Assembly (NCBI RefSeq): GCF_019649055.1
Contig: NW_026570291.1
Span: 62,001-126,000, forward strand
DNA: 64,000 nt
Direction of reading: 5' to 3'
Source of the DNA: Paramacrobiotus metropolitanus
Taxonomy: Eukaryota; Tardigrada; Eutardigrada; Parachela; Macrobiotidae
Shown: positions 46,722-55,690 of the stretch, in pieces
How positions within the stretch are numbered: position 1 is the stretch's first letter
How the letters are laid out: each line of letters begins with the position of its first letter
Position numbers and translations under genes: made by a program
The notes under the pieces: generated by a model
Seen by the model: only the letters and a program-made list of their open reading frames with translations
What the model was told of the DNA's origin: nothing
Databases searched by the model: none

Positions 46722-46997
46722 ATGACCGGTGCAGGGTTTTGGGGAAGAGTTATTGGTTTTGCCAAAGGAATTTTCAGCAAAGCTGCTCCCCATTTAAGTA
46801 ATTTGATAACAAAAGCGCAGCCACATATGAAAAATATGGCGCATAAAGCCGTCGAGTCGGCGATTGACAAAGCCGTTGAGCATGTTAGTGACAAGCTGAA
46901 ACAACTGCAGGGATCGGGTATTAAGGGGCGAAAACGACGCAAAGTAGTCCTTACAAAGCGACAACTTGCAATTGACGCACTTAAAGACAAACTATAA
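46722..46997 (+). CDS. pX-like small basic virion protein
   Basis: A 91-codon product with an amphipathic hydrophobic start (GAGFWGRVIGFAKGIF), a helical middle and a basic tail (GRKRRKVVLTKRQ). This resembles the pX/protein VI-type minor virion proteins of adenoviruses and Polintons, which have membrane-active amphipathic helices and sites for the viral protease. The stop TAA overlaps the next ATG by one base. A second ATG upstream (46652) opens a different frame with a plausible N terminus (EHKYLADNMG), so the gene may start there and contain a frame change in the CCCCC run near 46716. I keep the later start as the safer one. Confidence 0.7.
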   Translation: MTGAGFWGRVIGFAKGIFSKAAPHLSNLITKAQPHMKNMAHKAVESAIDKAVEHVSDKLKQLQGSGIKGRKRRKVVLTKRQLAIDALKDKL

Positions 46998-48348
46998 TGG
47001 CACTTATTGAAAGCGGCTCCGAACCCTCTATGCTCTTAGAGAGCCATTTGTTTTATCTTCCGGCGACTCTTACCGAGAGGTGGAATTCGCGTGATCATGA
47101 TATCGGGCCAACACAAGCCCCGTCGGACACATCTAACGATTATGTTTTTACTATTGCTTCGTGTCAAACTGAACTTATTAGTTTGGCGGATGTTCGATTT
47201 TCTTGCGATTTGTATGTTACCGATTCTGAAGGGGATGCTCCTACGGATGATGCCTGCTTGACAACCGTCAATAATATTTTGGATAGTTTGTTTGAGCAGG
47301 GAAAATTGTAACTCTGGGCGGTCGCAATATTCCTGACAGCAGCTCCATGTACCACATGCGGGCGTACATTGAAAATCTTTTAGGCTACACTAAGCAAGCG
47401 CAGGCTTTACAATTACAACTGTCTGGGTTTGCCATGGACACATTGATGTGGAAGCAGGATCCATATTACGAAGCCAAAGTTAACAATGAAAAGATCTTTT
47501 TTAGCAAAGGAGCAGAGCTAAGACGAATGTGGCTACGCGCCTGCCGTCCATTGCAATTATCTGGAAAACTGCATTGTGATTTGTTTCAACAGGATAAACC
47601 GCTGATACCGGGTGTCGAGTTGAGTATTAAGTTAGTACGCAATAAAAATACCTTAGCGTTTATGACGGATAGCGATTTATCAAAACCAAAATCTGTTATT
47701 ATCAAAAACCCTCGTTTAAAAATTAGAAAGTACGAGCCGTCACCCGATTTTTTAGGGGCTATGACGAAGCAGTTAATTTCTACAAATGCAAAACACCACA
47801 TTGAACGCGTTGCCATGCGACAAACCACGTTGTTCGCCGGACAGCAGCAACATGTTTGGCCCAATCTTGTTATCGGGCAGTTACCCAAGGTTATGTTCTT
47901 TGCCATGGTACCGAGTAGGGCATTCAATGGGGATTATACATCCACACCGTATGCCTTTAACCATTTCAGTTTGGCTTACCTGCACGCAGAAATCGACGGA
48001 CAAATATTTCCAACACGCGGTTATAATATGGATTTTGAAAACGGTGCAAGTTTAGAGCCGTACGAAGGTCTTTTTGATACCCTGGAGCGGCTTCACGAAG
48101 GCTTTGGTGAGTTACCGTTTGATAGATCTGATTATAATTTAGGAGGATTTTGTATTTATGGTTTTGACTTTACAAGAGGGCATACAGGACGTGGTGCTCT
48201 GTCGCTTATTCGACAAGGTAATTTGAATATTAGCATGCGTTTTGCCAAACCATTAACAGAAGCAGCTGTATGTATCGCAATGCTTATTTACGACAACATT
48301 ATTGAAATTAAAAATAATCGACAAGTAATTTTTGACTTTGCACCATGA
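46997..48348 (+). CDS. Major capsid protein (hexon-like, double jelly roll), split by a -1 frame change
   Basis: The MCP of the Polinton/adintovirus lineage. The first part (46997-47311) carries the N-terminal SHLFYLPATLTE segment. The second part (from 47305 in the -1 frame to the TGA at 48348) carries the rest, including MVPSRAFNGDYTSTPYAFNHF, YGFDFTRGHTGRG and the typical C-terminal sheet with NISMRFAKPL and YDNIIEIKNNRQV. The two frames overlap exactly at G-GGA-AAA (47299-47305). A -1 slip there, or one lost A in the A run, gives the continuous product of about 450 residues. The protein otherwise looks intact. The stop overlaps the protease start. Confidence 0.88.
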
Positions 48349-48845
48349 ATAATTTTGAGATTGAAAAGGTATTAAATAATAATCCCAAAATTCAAGACAT
48401 TTTTGTCGGTGTCTTCGCCAGTGACACTATACCGGAAAAACAATACCACGGGGCATACATAGTAAATACACAAAAATCGGGAAGTCCAGGAGAGCATTGG
48501 GTGGCATTTTTTTGTGTCAGTATAAATAAATTGGAAGCTTTTGATTCGTACGGACAAAATCCCGGAACGTACTCTACAGATATTGCTCAGTGGATGGGAA
48601 CGGATTATGTAATAATGTCGAATACTACCCGCCAAAACAATGATAGTACAGCGTGCGGTCAATATTGTATGTTTTATGTATTACTGCGCTGTTATGGATA
48701 CTCGTACAGAGATGTAATGTCAGCCTTTACAAGAGATAAAGGTATAAACGACCGGTTCGTTTGCAAATTTATAAACAAGTTTTTCCGCATAAGCACTAAA
48801 TTACGCGACCATAATTTTATAAAATCACTATTGAAATATGGATAA
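48345..48845 (+). CDS. Adenain-like maturation cysteine protease
   Basis: A 166-codon intact frame. It has the order of the adenovirus-type (C5/C48-like) protease: His in GEHWVAFF, the acidic residue in LEAFDSYGQNP, and the oxyanion Gln/Cys segment STACGQYCMFYVLL. It would cleave capsid precursor proteins during virion maturation. The size is somewhat below the adenovirus enzyme, as usual in Polintons. It overlaps the MCP gene by 4 nt and the next gene by 8 nt, so it sits in a polycistronic-like block. Confidence 0.9.
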   Translation: MNNFEIEKVLNNNPKIQDIFVGVFASDTIPEKQYHGAYIVNTQKSGSPGEHWVAFFCVSINKLEAFDSYGQNPGTYSTDIAQWMGTDYVIMSNTTRQNNDSTACGQYCMFYVLLRCYGYSYRDVMSAFTRDKGINDRFVCKFINKFFRISTKLRDHNFIKSLLKYG

Positions 48846-49071
48846 ACCTACACTCAAGCAAATAATCTCGGTTATTTTTGGAATTTTGATGGCAATCATG
48901 CTTTTAGTATATAATATTTTGGAAATATGCGGTCATGTGGTCAAACACAACACAACACGAATAAGTGAGTCAGCTAGAATTACTAAGGATGCCATTGACG
49001 TAATGATAAGCGATGAGTCATCGCCAACGCCAACTGGCGAAGTCAAACTTGCTAAAGCGCTCGCAGTTTAG
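48838..49071 (+). CDS. Small single-pass membrane protein
   Basis: A 77-codon frame with one clear hydrophobic segment (IISVIFGILMAIMLLVYNIL) near the N terminus, followed by a polar tail. I do not recognise it. Its position between protease and IAP, with an 8-nt overlap, suggests it belongs to the element. Small membrane proteins are common in this virus group, but no role can be assigned. Confidence 0.6.
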   Translation: MDKPTLKQIISVIFGILMAIMLLVYNILEICGHVVKHNTTRISESARITKDAIDVMISDESSPTPTGEVKLAKALAV

Positions 49072-49090
49072 AAAACTATTCAGTTTGGCT

Positions 49091-49839
49091 ACAATGGATA
49101 TGCGTTACGCACACAATCGTGTACTCACGTTTGCCAACTGGCCGTGGCCGTTGATGCCCGCTGCGGAATTGGTTGTTGCTGGTCTGTACTACTGTACTTA
49201 TCCTGATGAAGTCCGTTGTGCTTTCTGTACATGGGGCGCACGAGACTGGCCTGGAGATGAATTTCTACCCAATCAACATAAACGCGAGGCCCCCAACTGC
49301 CCGATAAATAAGGGACAAGACGTGGTCGGCCTTTCCCCTAGTGCTAGCCTACACACACCCCGCATGGCAGATATGGAAAACGTTTCGCCACATTTTCCGG
49401 TTTGACAAAGACTCGACACCCACGGGAGATGGCTTTGGCCGGATTTTTCTTCACAGGACCAAAGGACCGTACGGAATGTTTTCAGTGTGGACTGCAAATC
49501 GAGGACTGGGTGCCCGACGATACACCTTGGGAAGAGCACGCCCGCCATGCCCCAGACTGTATTTACGTAGAAAAGCACAAAGGCGAGAATTTTATCATCC
49601 AAACTGTTCAGAAATTCCATTGCGAATCCGAGCGTCTCTCGAGCGAAGCGTCAAAGAAGTACGAAGAGCAAACAGATGTTAATAAACTGCAATGTAAAGT
49701 ATGCTATGATGCTGATGTTAGAGTACTGTTTCGACCATGTGGTCATGCTGTGTGTTGTAGACTCTGCTCGAATCGCTTGTATCACTGTCCTGTCTGCCGC
49801 AGTAATGTTACTGAACGCTACTCGTTGTTTCTCTGCTAG
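49091..49839 (+). CDS. Inhibitor-of-apoptosis protein: two BIR domains plus RING, frame break between BIRs
   Basis: BIR1 (frame of 49091) shows RVLTFANWPWPL...AGLYY, then CAFC...H.....NC zinc ligands with W and GD between. BIR2 (frame of 49402, readable from about 49355 at RFATFSGL) shows MALAGFFFTGPKDRTECFQC, W.PDD.PWEEHARHAPDC. The C-terminal RING reads CKVCYDADVRVLFRPCGHAVCC with CPVC, a C3HC4 type that would give E3 ubiquitin ligase activity. Family members bind caspases or IAP antagonists and block cell death. BIR1 and BIR2 are in different frames (-1 change between about 49320 and 49355), explained by one missing base or a tiny intron. AATAAA lies 17 nt after the stop. The gene probably was captured from a host. 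Confidence 0.9.
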
Positions 49840-49856
49840 GCTGTGAACTGTTATCG

Positions 49857-49862
49857 AATAAA
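49857..49862 (+). terminator. Polyadenylation signal AATAAA after the IAP gene
   Basis: Canonical AATAAA just 3' of the IAP stop codon. It probably ends the transcript of the structural block, since the next gene has its own promoter-like sequence. Confidence 0.7.
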
Positions 49863-49964
49863 GCATCAAAAATCAATTAATCAAAGAAAGGGGAAATGTG
49901 GGCGGGGGTCAAAGTGCACGCGAGGGTGTGTTTGAACATGTTGCCAGCCATCGCCAGTGGCGAG

Positions 49965-50109
49965 CAGTAATAAAAGGCGAGGCGATCATTATCAGCAGCC
50001 AATCAGTCGACAACGCCAGTGCATCCTGGCGCTGAAAGTTTTTAAAAGACCCTGCATCACTGTATTGCACATTTAGTTCAACTTTTCGCAAGTGCGAAAG
50101 ACTCTTACC
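49965..50109 (+). promoter_or_regulatory. Probable promoter of the small spliced gene
   Basis: TAATAAAAGG (about 49969) and TTTTTAAAAGACC (about 50038) are TATA-like. The second lies about 30 nt before a TTAGTTC initiator-like site near 50070, and the ATG follows at 50110 in a good context (TTACCATGG). Confidence 0.45.
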
Positions 50110-50259
50110 ATGGATGATTATATTATCACGGATGACGACTGCCTGGATACTGATGCTATATTTGCCGAGGGTCCGTGGCAATCTCCCCCTTACGTACTGA
50201 CCGATGCCGACAGAGAAGACAGCGAGGCGATTTTTGCTGAAGGGTTTCGGGATGCCGGG
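50110..50259 (+). CDS. Small acidic protein, exon 1 (duplicated AIFAEG motif)
   Basis: Fifty codons, exactly phase 0, ending at a near-consensus donor (CCGGG|GTAAGT, 50259/50260). The peptide is very acidic (ITDDDCLDTD) and contains two related blocks, D-TD-AIFAEG and D-SE-AIFAEG, about 25 residues apart, each with a preceding acidic stretch and Pro/Gly linkers. I know no family with this motif. The repeat spacing suggests a short linear motif displayed twice, perhaps for binding a partner. It lies directly after the IAP gene with its own promoter-like sequence. Confidence 0.6.
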
Positions 50260-50434
50260 GTAAGTGAAAAATTAAAATAATTTATTGCTAAAAATGTAAA
50301 CATTTAGATAAAAAAATAAATTTTATGCGTGAAGTCTGCATTGTTAACCGTAAATTTATTTTGATAATAATAATGTTATATATATTATATTTAGTCGAAG
50401 CAAAAACAACTCAGACGTAAATTAGTTGTGACTG

Positions 50435-50473
<39 letters not shown>

Positions 50474-50474
50474 G
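50260..50474 (+). other. Candidate intron with (CT)n acceptor
   Basis: GTAAGT donor; 215 bp, AT-rich. The acceptor is a microsatellite-like CT tract (about 50434-50472) ending in TAG at 50474. The tract would make an exceptionally strong polypyrimidine signal. Confidence 0.5.
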
Positions 50475-50555
50475 CTTTTTTTCTTGATCGACATGTCTGA
50501 TAACACCCAGTTGGAGATTTTTGCAACAATGCTTTACCCTGTCTGCCTAAGCTAA
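50475..50555 (+). CDS. Small acidic protein, exon 2 (predicted)
   Basis: Spliced in phase 0, the frame continues for 26 codons (LFFLIDMSDNTQLEIFATML...) to a TAA at 50553-50555, giving a predicted 76-residue protein with a hydrophobic C-terminal part. The stop falls at the start of the roughly 100-bp repeats. Another downstream exon could be used instead. Confidence 0.4.
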   Translation, partial: LFFLIDMSDNTQLEIFATMLYPVCLS

Positions 50556-50820
50556 AAATATATAATAGCAAGTACTTGTTTTTCTGATCAGTAAGATAGA
50601 TATCACATAACAGTCGTTTTATCAAACTTGTCTTACCCTGTCTGGCTAAGCTAAAAATGCAATACCAAGGACTTGTTTTTCTGATCACTAAGATAGATAT
50701 CACATACCTGCCATTTTATCAAACTTGTCTTACCCTGTCTGTCTGAGCCAGAATACAGTACCGAGGGCTTGCTCCTATGATCACTAAGATAGATATCCCC
50801 TAACTGCCATTTTATCAAGG
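50530..50820. repeat. About 100-bp tandem repeat, three copies
   Basis: The unit begins TTACCCTGTCTGCCTAAGC and includes TGATCA.TAAGATAGATATC. Copies start at about 50533, 50633 and 50730. Divergence increases towards the right. Confidence 0.8.
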
Positions 50821-52205
50821 ATGTGCACGGTACGTCTACATTGTTTTTCTGACCAGTATGTACTCTAGTTTTGAATGCTCATAGGTGCAAAAAAACTTGT
50901 CTAAAATGTTAATCAAAAAAATAAGTTTTATCGTACAATATTCGTACAATATTTGCATGCTTGTACTCGTATACGTATAATTATTTATTTGCGCGTAGAG
51001 GCAGTAAAATACATACAGTACCTGACGCTTAGGTGCAGTTTACCATACCTTTGCGGTGCAGTGTAGTGTTGACCCGGTGCGGTGTTAGGCCGTTGCTGTG
51101 TGGAGGCCGGTGAAATACGGTGCAGGTATAAAGTACAAGTACTGTTTTTCCAAGTCCTGTCTTAAAAAGTCACTGCTACTCATCGCCACCGCAGCTGCAT
51201 CATCGAAAGTCTCATGACTGAACAGACTGGGTGCACAGTCACTGACTGATGCCATCTGAATTCACTCAGATAGCATGTAGTTGAAGCGCTCGGACCATAT
51301 GAGTGCAAAGTACAATACTCGTGCAGTATACGTTTTTTATGAGTAGTGGCAGTACGGAACATGATTGATTCTTCTACCTTACCTGTACGATGCCGCGCGG
51401 TTGGATGTGGTGCTGGATCAGATGCGGTGCGATGTTACGACGCTGCTGTGCTGGGGCCCGTGCTGTCCGGGGGCCCGGTGCAATACGGTGCAGTATTTAA
51501 GTACAAGTGTTGTTTCTCTTGGCGCTTTCTGAGAAAAGACACATCGCCAGGCGCTGACGGCTGTCGGATTTCAATCACACAGCATGCGGTTACCCCGCTC
51601 TGTCTATACGAGTGCAAAGTACAGCACTCGCACAATAATACTTGTTTACGCATAGGCTGCTACCGTACTTTGTCCATACGAGTGCAACGTACAGTACTCG
51701 TACAATAATACTTGTTTGCGCATAAGCTGTTACCTCACTCTGTCTATACGAGTGCAAAGTACAGTACTCGAGTATCGATCGTACAATACATACAGTACCT
51801 ATACGTGGTGGTTCGGTACAGTTTACCATACCTTTGAGTGTCGTGTTGTGCAGCAGCCGGTGATGTGCGGTGCAGTGTATTAGCCGCTTTTTTCTGAGAA
51901 AAGTCACATCACTAGGCGCTGTCAGATTCTTTCTGATACCAATCAGAAAGCTTGCTGTTGGCGCGCTCTGCCTATACGAGTACAGTACTCGTACAATATA
52001 AATTTGGTTGTACGTAGTGGCTGTGAAGTACATTACATGGCCACCCTACTTGTAAGCTGTGGGGCCCGGTGATGTGCCGGTGCCGGTGCCGGTGCAGTGG
52101 GGTGAAGGTACGAGTAGTTTTCTGAGAAAAGTTTATATGACTCATCGCCAGTTACGTCACCACCGACAGCTGCCTTTGGGCAAATAGCTATGAACGCGCT
52201 CACTG
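50821..52205. repeat. Degenerate long repeats between the spliced gene and the 111-aa ORF
   Basis: At least four imperfect repeats of roughly 250-450 bp share ACGAGTGCAAAGTACAGTAC, GCAGTTTACCATACCTTTG, TTTCTGAGAAAAG.CACATC and GTGCGGTG-type blocks, for example near 51010, 51390, 51600 and 51800. No convincing coding frame. They could be regulatory or simply expanded sequence. Confidence 0.6.
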
Positions 52206-52248
52206 AAAGCGAACACATAGTTTAGTTACTCATTACAATCTCTGCAAA

Positions 52249-52584
52249 ATGTCTGACAACCGTGTAGAAATTATAGGAACGTTTCGGGGCTATACAATAT
52301 ATAAAATTACACCAAGAATTATAGCGTTTTGGTGTCCAAAATACGAGTACTGTTTTTTAGTACATGACGCTCAACCGGATGCGTATGGACTAGCAGTGGC
52401 CAAGGAGTACGGCGTACGGCTACAATCCACACACCTGAATGCATTCATGGAAATGATTTATGGTGGACCGTGGGCGGGGTGTTTGGAACGTGGCTTTAAC
52501 GGTGATGGCTTGAAAAAGATCGGACTGGCTGGCCCGGGATGTTACGCCTGGCGCTTAGAATTCATAAAAAACGCGGCCGTATGA
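52249..52584 (+). CDS. Orphan 111-codon ORF
   Basis: Starts with ATG in a good context (TGCAAAATGTCTG). It encodes a compact, apparently globular protein rich in aromatics and glycine (IAFWCPKYEYCFLVHD; GGPWAGCLERGFNGDG), with no signal peptide or membrane segment. No family recognised. The codon pattern and lack of repeats argue that it is real. It lies past the degenerate repeats but within reach of the Maverick element, and an AATAAA occurs at about 52800. It might be an accessory gene of the element or an unrelated gene. Confidence 0.5.
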   Translation: MSDNRVEIIGTFRGYTIYKITPRIIAFWCPKYEYCFLVHDAQPDAYGLAVAKEYGVRLQSTHLNAFMEMIYGGPWAGCLERGFNGDGLKKIGLAGPGCYAWRLEFIKNAAV

Positions 52585-52589
52585 TCCGT

Positions 52590-53240
52590 TTTTCCCAGTT
52601 TGGCCGCATAATAACATTGCCATATACAGAATTTCTTGCTCTGATGGCGGAAATTCACACAACGCACTGGAAGAACAACCGGACTTTCAGTCACCTTTTC
52701 TTTGTTCGATAATGGGTCCATTATAATGATTTTATATTTTGGTTTACTTGTTAAACAATGCACCGCTGTGCCTGCATATACGAATGCTGTCTGAATAATG
52801 AATAAAAGAGGGTGGGGAAAAATAAACAAAAGAAAGGGGTAAAGTCCGGCTGTGAACGGTTCGGTTCGGTCTCGGGTCGGTCCAGTCTCAGTTCGGTTCG
52901 GTCTCGGTCTCGGTCCGGTTCGGTTCTGACCAATCAGAGAAGGGGGCGTGTCTGACCAATCACGTGTCCCTGCTATTCTGCCCCCCATACTACTTTCATA
53001 ACGTTTCTCACCCGGTCCATGAAGATCCATGTTTTATCCGAAGTCATTCGGTCGGAAGTAAGTTCTGCGGCAGTTTCTTACCCGACCCTCGGTGAAGTGA
53101 ACCGGTACCATCGGGTATCCCAAGAACCGATGCCTTGGACCCGGATGACCAGACATCCAGTGAACTGGAGCCCCCGTGAGCGGACGAGCTCTAGTCGGAA
53201 GGAGCACCCGGACTAAAGTCCCGGTTCAAAGACTTCGAGT
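52590..53240. repeat. CGGTTC-rich low complexity and a Gypsy-family repeat copy
   Basis: 52850-52935 is an imperfect array of TCGGTTCGG/TCTCGG motifs. 53085-53180 is homologous to 33110-33210 (the degenerate Gypsy-family repeat). No gene. The 162-codon minus frame across here has low-complexity PxRDRTE-type repeats and is not credible. Confidence 0.6.
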
Positions 53241-53343
53241 TTACTTTTATTAACTCGGAATGATGTTCTCAGTTTTAGATCTGTAGCAGATCTCTTTTAT
53301 TAATTTGCTCACCAGGAATTGTGATATTTTCTTACTTTAACTA

Positions 53344-53369
53344 AAGAGAGAGAGAGAGAGAGAGAGAGA
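53344..53369. repeat. (GA)n microsatellite
   Basis: Uninterrupted GA repeats, about 13 units. Confidence 0.9.
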
Positions 53370-53594
53370 ATAACACTATTTTTTTACTTTTTCGCCGTTG
53401 CGGACACCATCAGTAGAAGCCTACACCGGTCCAACAACAACATCGACCGACCTTCGGATTTCTGCCAAGAGTTGTTTCGCCGCCACGGGTCCGGAGTAGA
53501 GCGTGGGACCGGAGGTACCCACACCGGACACTCTAGAGGCGTTGCCACCGACCCCAATAAGGTTGTGTGCGGAGCAATCACTGGGACGGTAGGT

Positions 53595-53645
53595 GGCCGG
53601 TCCTTCGTTGGGGCTCGGACTCCCGCCCAGAGGCATGTTTGGCCA
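53595..53645. repeat. Inverted copy of the 33.43-kb dispersed repeat
   Basis: CTCGGACTCCCGCCCAGAGG and flanks match the reverse complement of 33425-33470. Confidence 0.7.
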
Positions 53646-54950
53646 GTCGCTATAGCAGCCTACGAGTATTGCAGCTAGCGACAGTCCCGCTTCCGGCGCA
53701 CGGTTGCAGTGGTGCGACCGATCGCACTCACTCCCGTACGCACGCACTCTCATAGCTGACGCCGTATCATTGGCTTCGACTCCGCCTTGCCACACCTACG
53801 GCTTTAAGTCTCGGCTAATCAGTCGGTCAGTGTTGGTGGTCCTGTTGGTGTTTGTGTTGTGAGTGACCTTTAGGGAAAGCAGTAGTGTGTACCTAGGCGG
53901 AAGTTACTGTATTGGTATTCCTGTAGTGTGTGTGGTGAGATTGTGCGTTTTTGTACACTGTTGTCTACGGAAGTAGGCAATAGAACAACACCAATCTCGA
54001 GAGTTCCTTCCCTGCTGACTGCGGTCAGGTTGGTTGTAGTACACGCGGTGCGTGTATTATGTCATGGCGCCCACCGGTATGAGCAACCCCAAGGACGTGG
54101 GAGATTGGTCAGTGGTTTGTGATTTTGGTGACTGTGTTGGTTTTGGTTGTGCTGACCGTATTTTCCTCAGGGGAATTTAAGTGGTACTGGTTCCTAACTG
54201 GAACTGGGAGGCATAGCCTGAAGCCGCACTTGACAATTCCGCTACAATCCTGTCACGGAGTGGCAATCCACAGGTTCCTTAGAGGGACGCTGTGTGGTAC
54301 CGTTCTTAAGTGGATACGAAAGGCAGCAGCCTGTAAGACTTACCTTTGTGATCCGTAAATTATTTTAAAACAAAAACTTGTAGCTGTGTGTGTTTGGGCG
54401 CAATACAGTGGGTCTCTGTATTTGTAATTGTGTTACTGTAGAAATGCACTGAAAGGCGGCTTTATCGATGTTCTAAGAAATATCCGGATTGAAGCGAGCG
54501 CTGATCGCTATCGGTGCTTTGGTGGAATCTGCTGAGGTATTGGATTGTGAGCTGGTTCATCCAGTCACTGTCTGTGCAAGCGGTAAACAATGGACGGTTC
54601 AACGACTGAGCCATCAGCTGTTACTGCTGAAGAAATCAAGTGTGCCCTGGAACAACCGTCCAGTGGTAATAGTACTGTGAAAATTCGTCGAAAAGGTTTG
54701 TTGAATGCAGCTAATTTTGCGGTGATGTTGCAGAAAGCACATTACGTTAATCCGCCTGTTATTCAGTGGCATGGGCCACACCGGGTTCTTTTGCCGGAAC
54801 AATGAGCCTCTGAGCTGGAGTTCGATTCTAGCCCCTGCTGGATTGGTCGGAGGCTCATTCTGGCCAGTTCACACCGTGGGATTCCCCACGGGAGGTCCAT
54901 TCTGGATTCTATCCGGGAAATCCAGCAGGTTCGGCTGGTAATGACGTTGA
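53646..54950. other. Interval without a recognised gene
   Basis: A possible short coding stretch at 54590-54805 (71 codons from an ATG; VTAEEIKCALEQPSSGNSTVK...) is polar and non-repetitive, but I recognise nothing in it and no splice structure is clear. Confidence 0.4.
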
Positions 54951-55690
54951 CGGGGGGCCTATAGGGCCCCTTCCGCTTTTTTGCTACGGAGTTTCTTCGT
55001 CGAAGTGGCCTGCGAGCGGAACGTTGTGGGGTCACTACACCGAACCGTTGGCACGCCACTTTACATTCGATCCATTCCGGGAGTCAGTAATGGGTGGTTC
55101 ATCGGCATGAGGCCTATTAGGCCTATTTGCCGTAGTTATTGAAGTTCTTTCCATAGCCTCCGTCGGGCTTGCAGTCATGCTGGACACGCGTATCATTACT
55201 CGATCTTCGTTGAAGTCGGGCAAGGATACGAGTGTCCCCTACTGTCCTGGTACGTTCCGTCAGGTGACCGTGGTCTGGTTCGCAGGTGAACGGTCATGCC
55301 GGTGATCGATACCGTGACTCCGATCTCCTGGACCGGAGCAATGGTACCGGTGTGCTCTGATGTCCCAATCCATCCGTTCCGAAGGGGATTCTCCGGGCTA
55401 GAGGCCTATTGGGCCTCGTGGTACCACTGTCCGTGTAGATAGAGGTCCTGGTTTACCGCGGGTTGCTAAGCTACGCTAGAGGTCTATTGGCCTCTGCAAG
55501 CAGCGTCGGGGTAGAGATCGTCGTTATCGCAGTCCGCGAAGTGATCGTAATCCGATGTCCTGAGTTCTGCTGGCGGAGGGACGAGCCACTGGAGCGGAGC
55601 GGGTTAACCTACTCCACAATGGTTCGTCGCTTTTCGTACGAGGGATCCCAGATGGAGTCAACGTCATTCACAGAGGCATATTGGGCCCGT
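54950..55690. repeat. Series of five GAGGCC-TATT-GGGCCTC hairpins
   Basis: Short palindromes occur at about 54955 (GGGGGCCTATAGGGCCCC), 55109 (GAGGCCTATTAGGCCTA), 55401 (GAGGCCTATTGGGCCTC), 55478 (GAGGTCTATTGGCCTC) and 55674 (GAGGCATATTGGGCCC). Arms of 5-7 bp surround a TAT-A/T core. Surrounding sequence is not otherwise repeated, so the motif itself seems to be what recurs. Confidence 0.7.

Larger units (their letters stand above)
44986..52590 (+). mobile_element. Endogenous Maverick/Polinton (adintovirus-like) element, left-truncated
   Basis: Integrase, penton-like, pX-like, major capsid, adenain-like protease, membrane peptide and IAP genes on one strand with overlapping ends. These are the morphogenesis module of Polinton/adintoviruses. 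The left boundary is abrupt at the 123-bp array, which removes the integrase N terminus and any left TIR. The right boundary is uncertain: the last gene that could belong is the 111-aa ORF. I see no DNA polymerase B, packaging ATPase or TIR, so this is a partial copy or its other half lies elsewhere. Confidence 0.85.

Noticed and set aside
52542-53030. 162-codon minus frame
   Set aside because: Its middle is a low-complexity translation of the CGGTTC array and the rest has no motif.
54119-54360. 79-codon frame with a hydrophobic start as a secreted protein
   Set aside because: No homology, weak context, and the hydrophobicity comes from a GT-rich tract.
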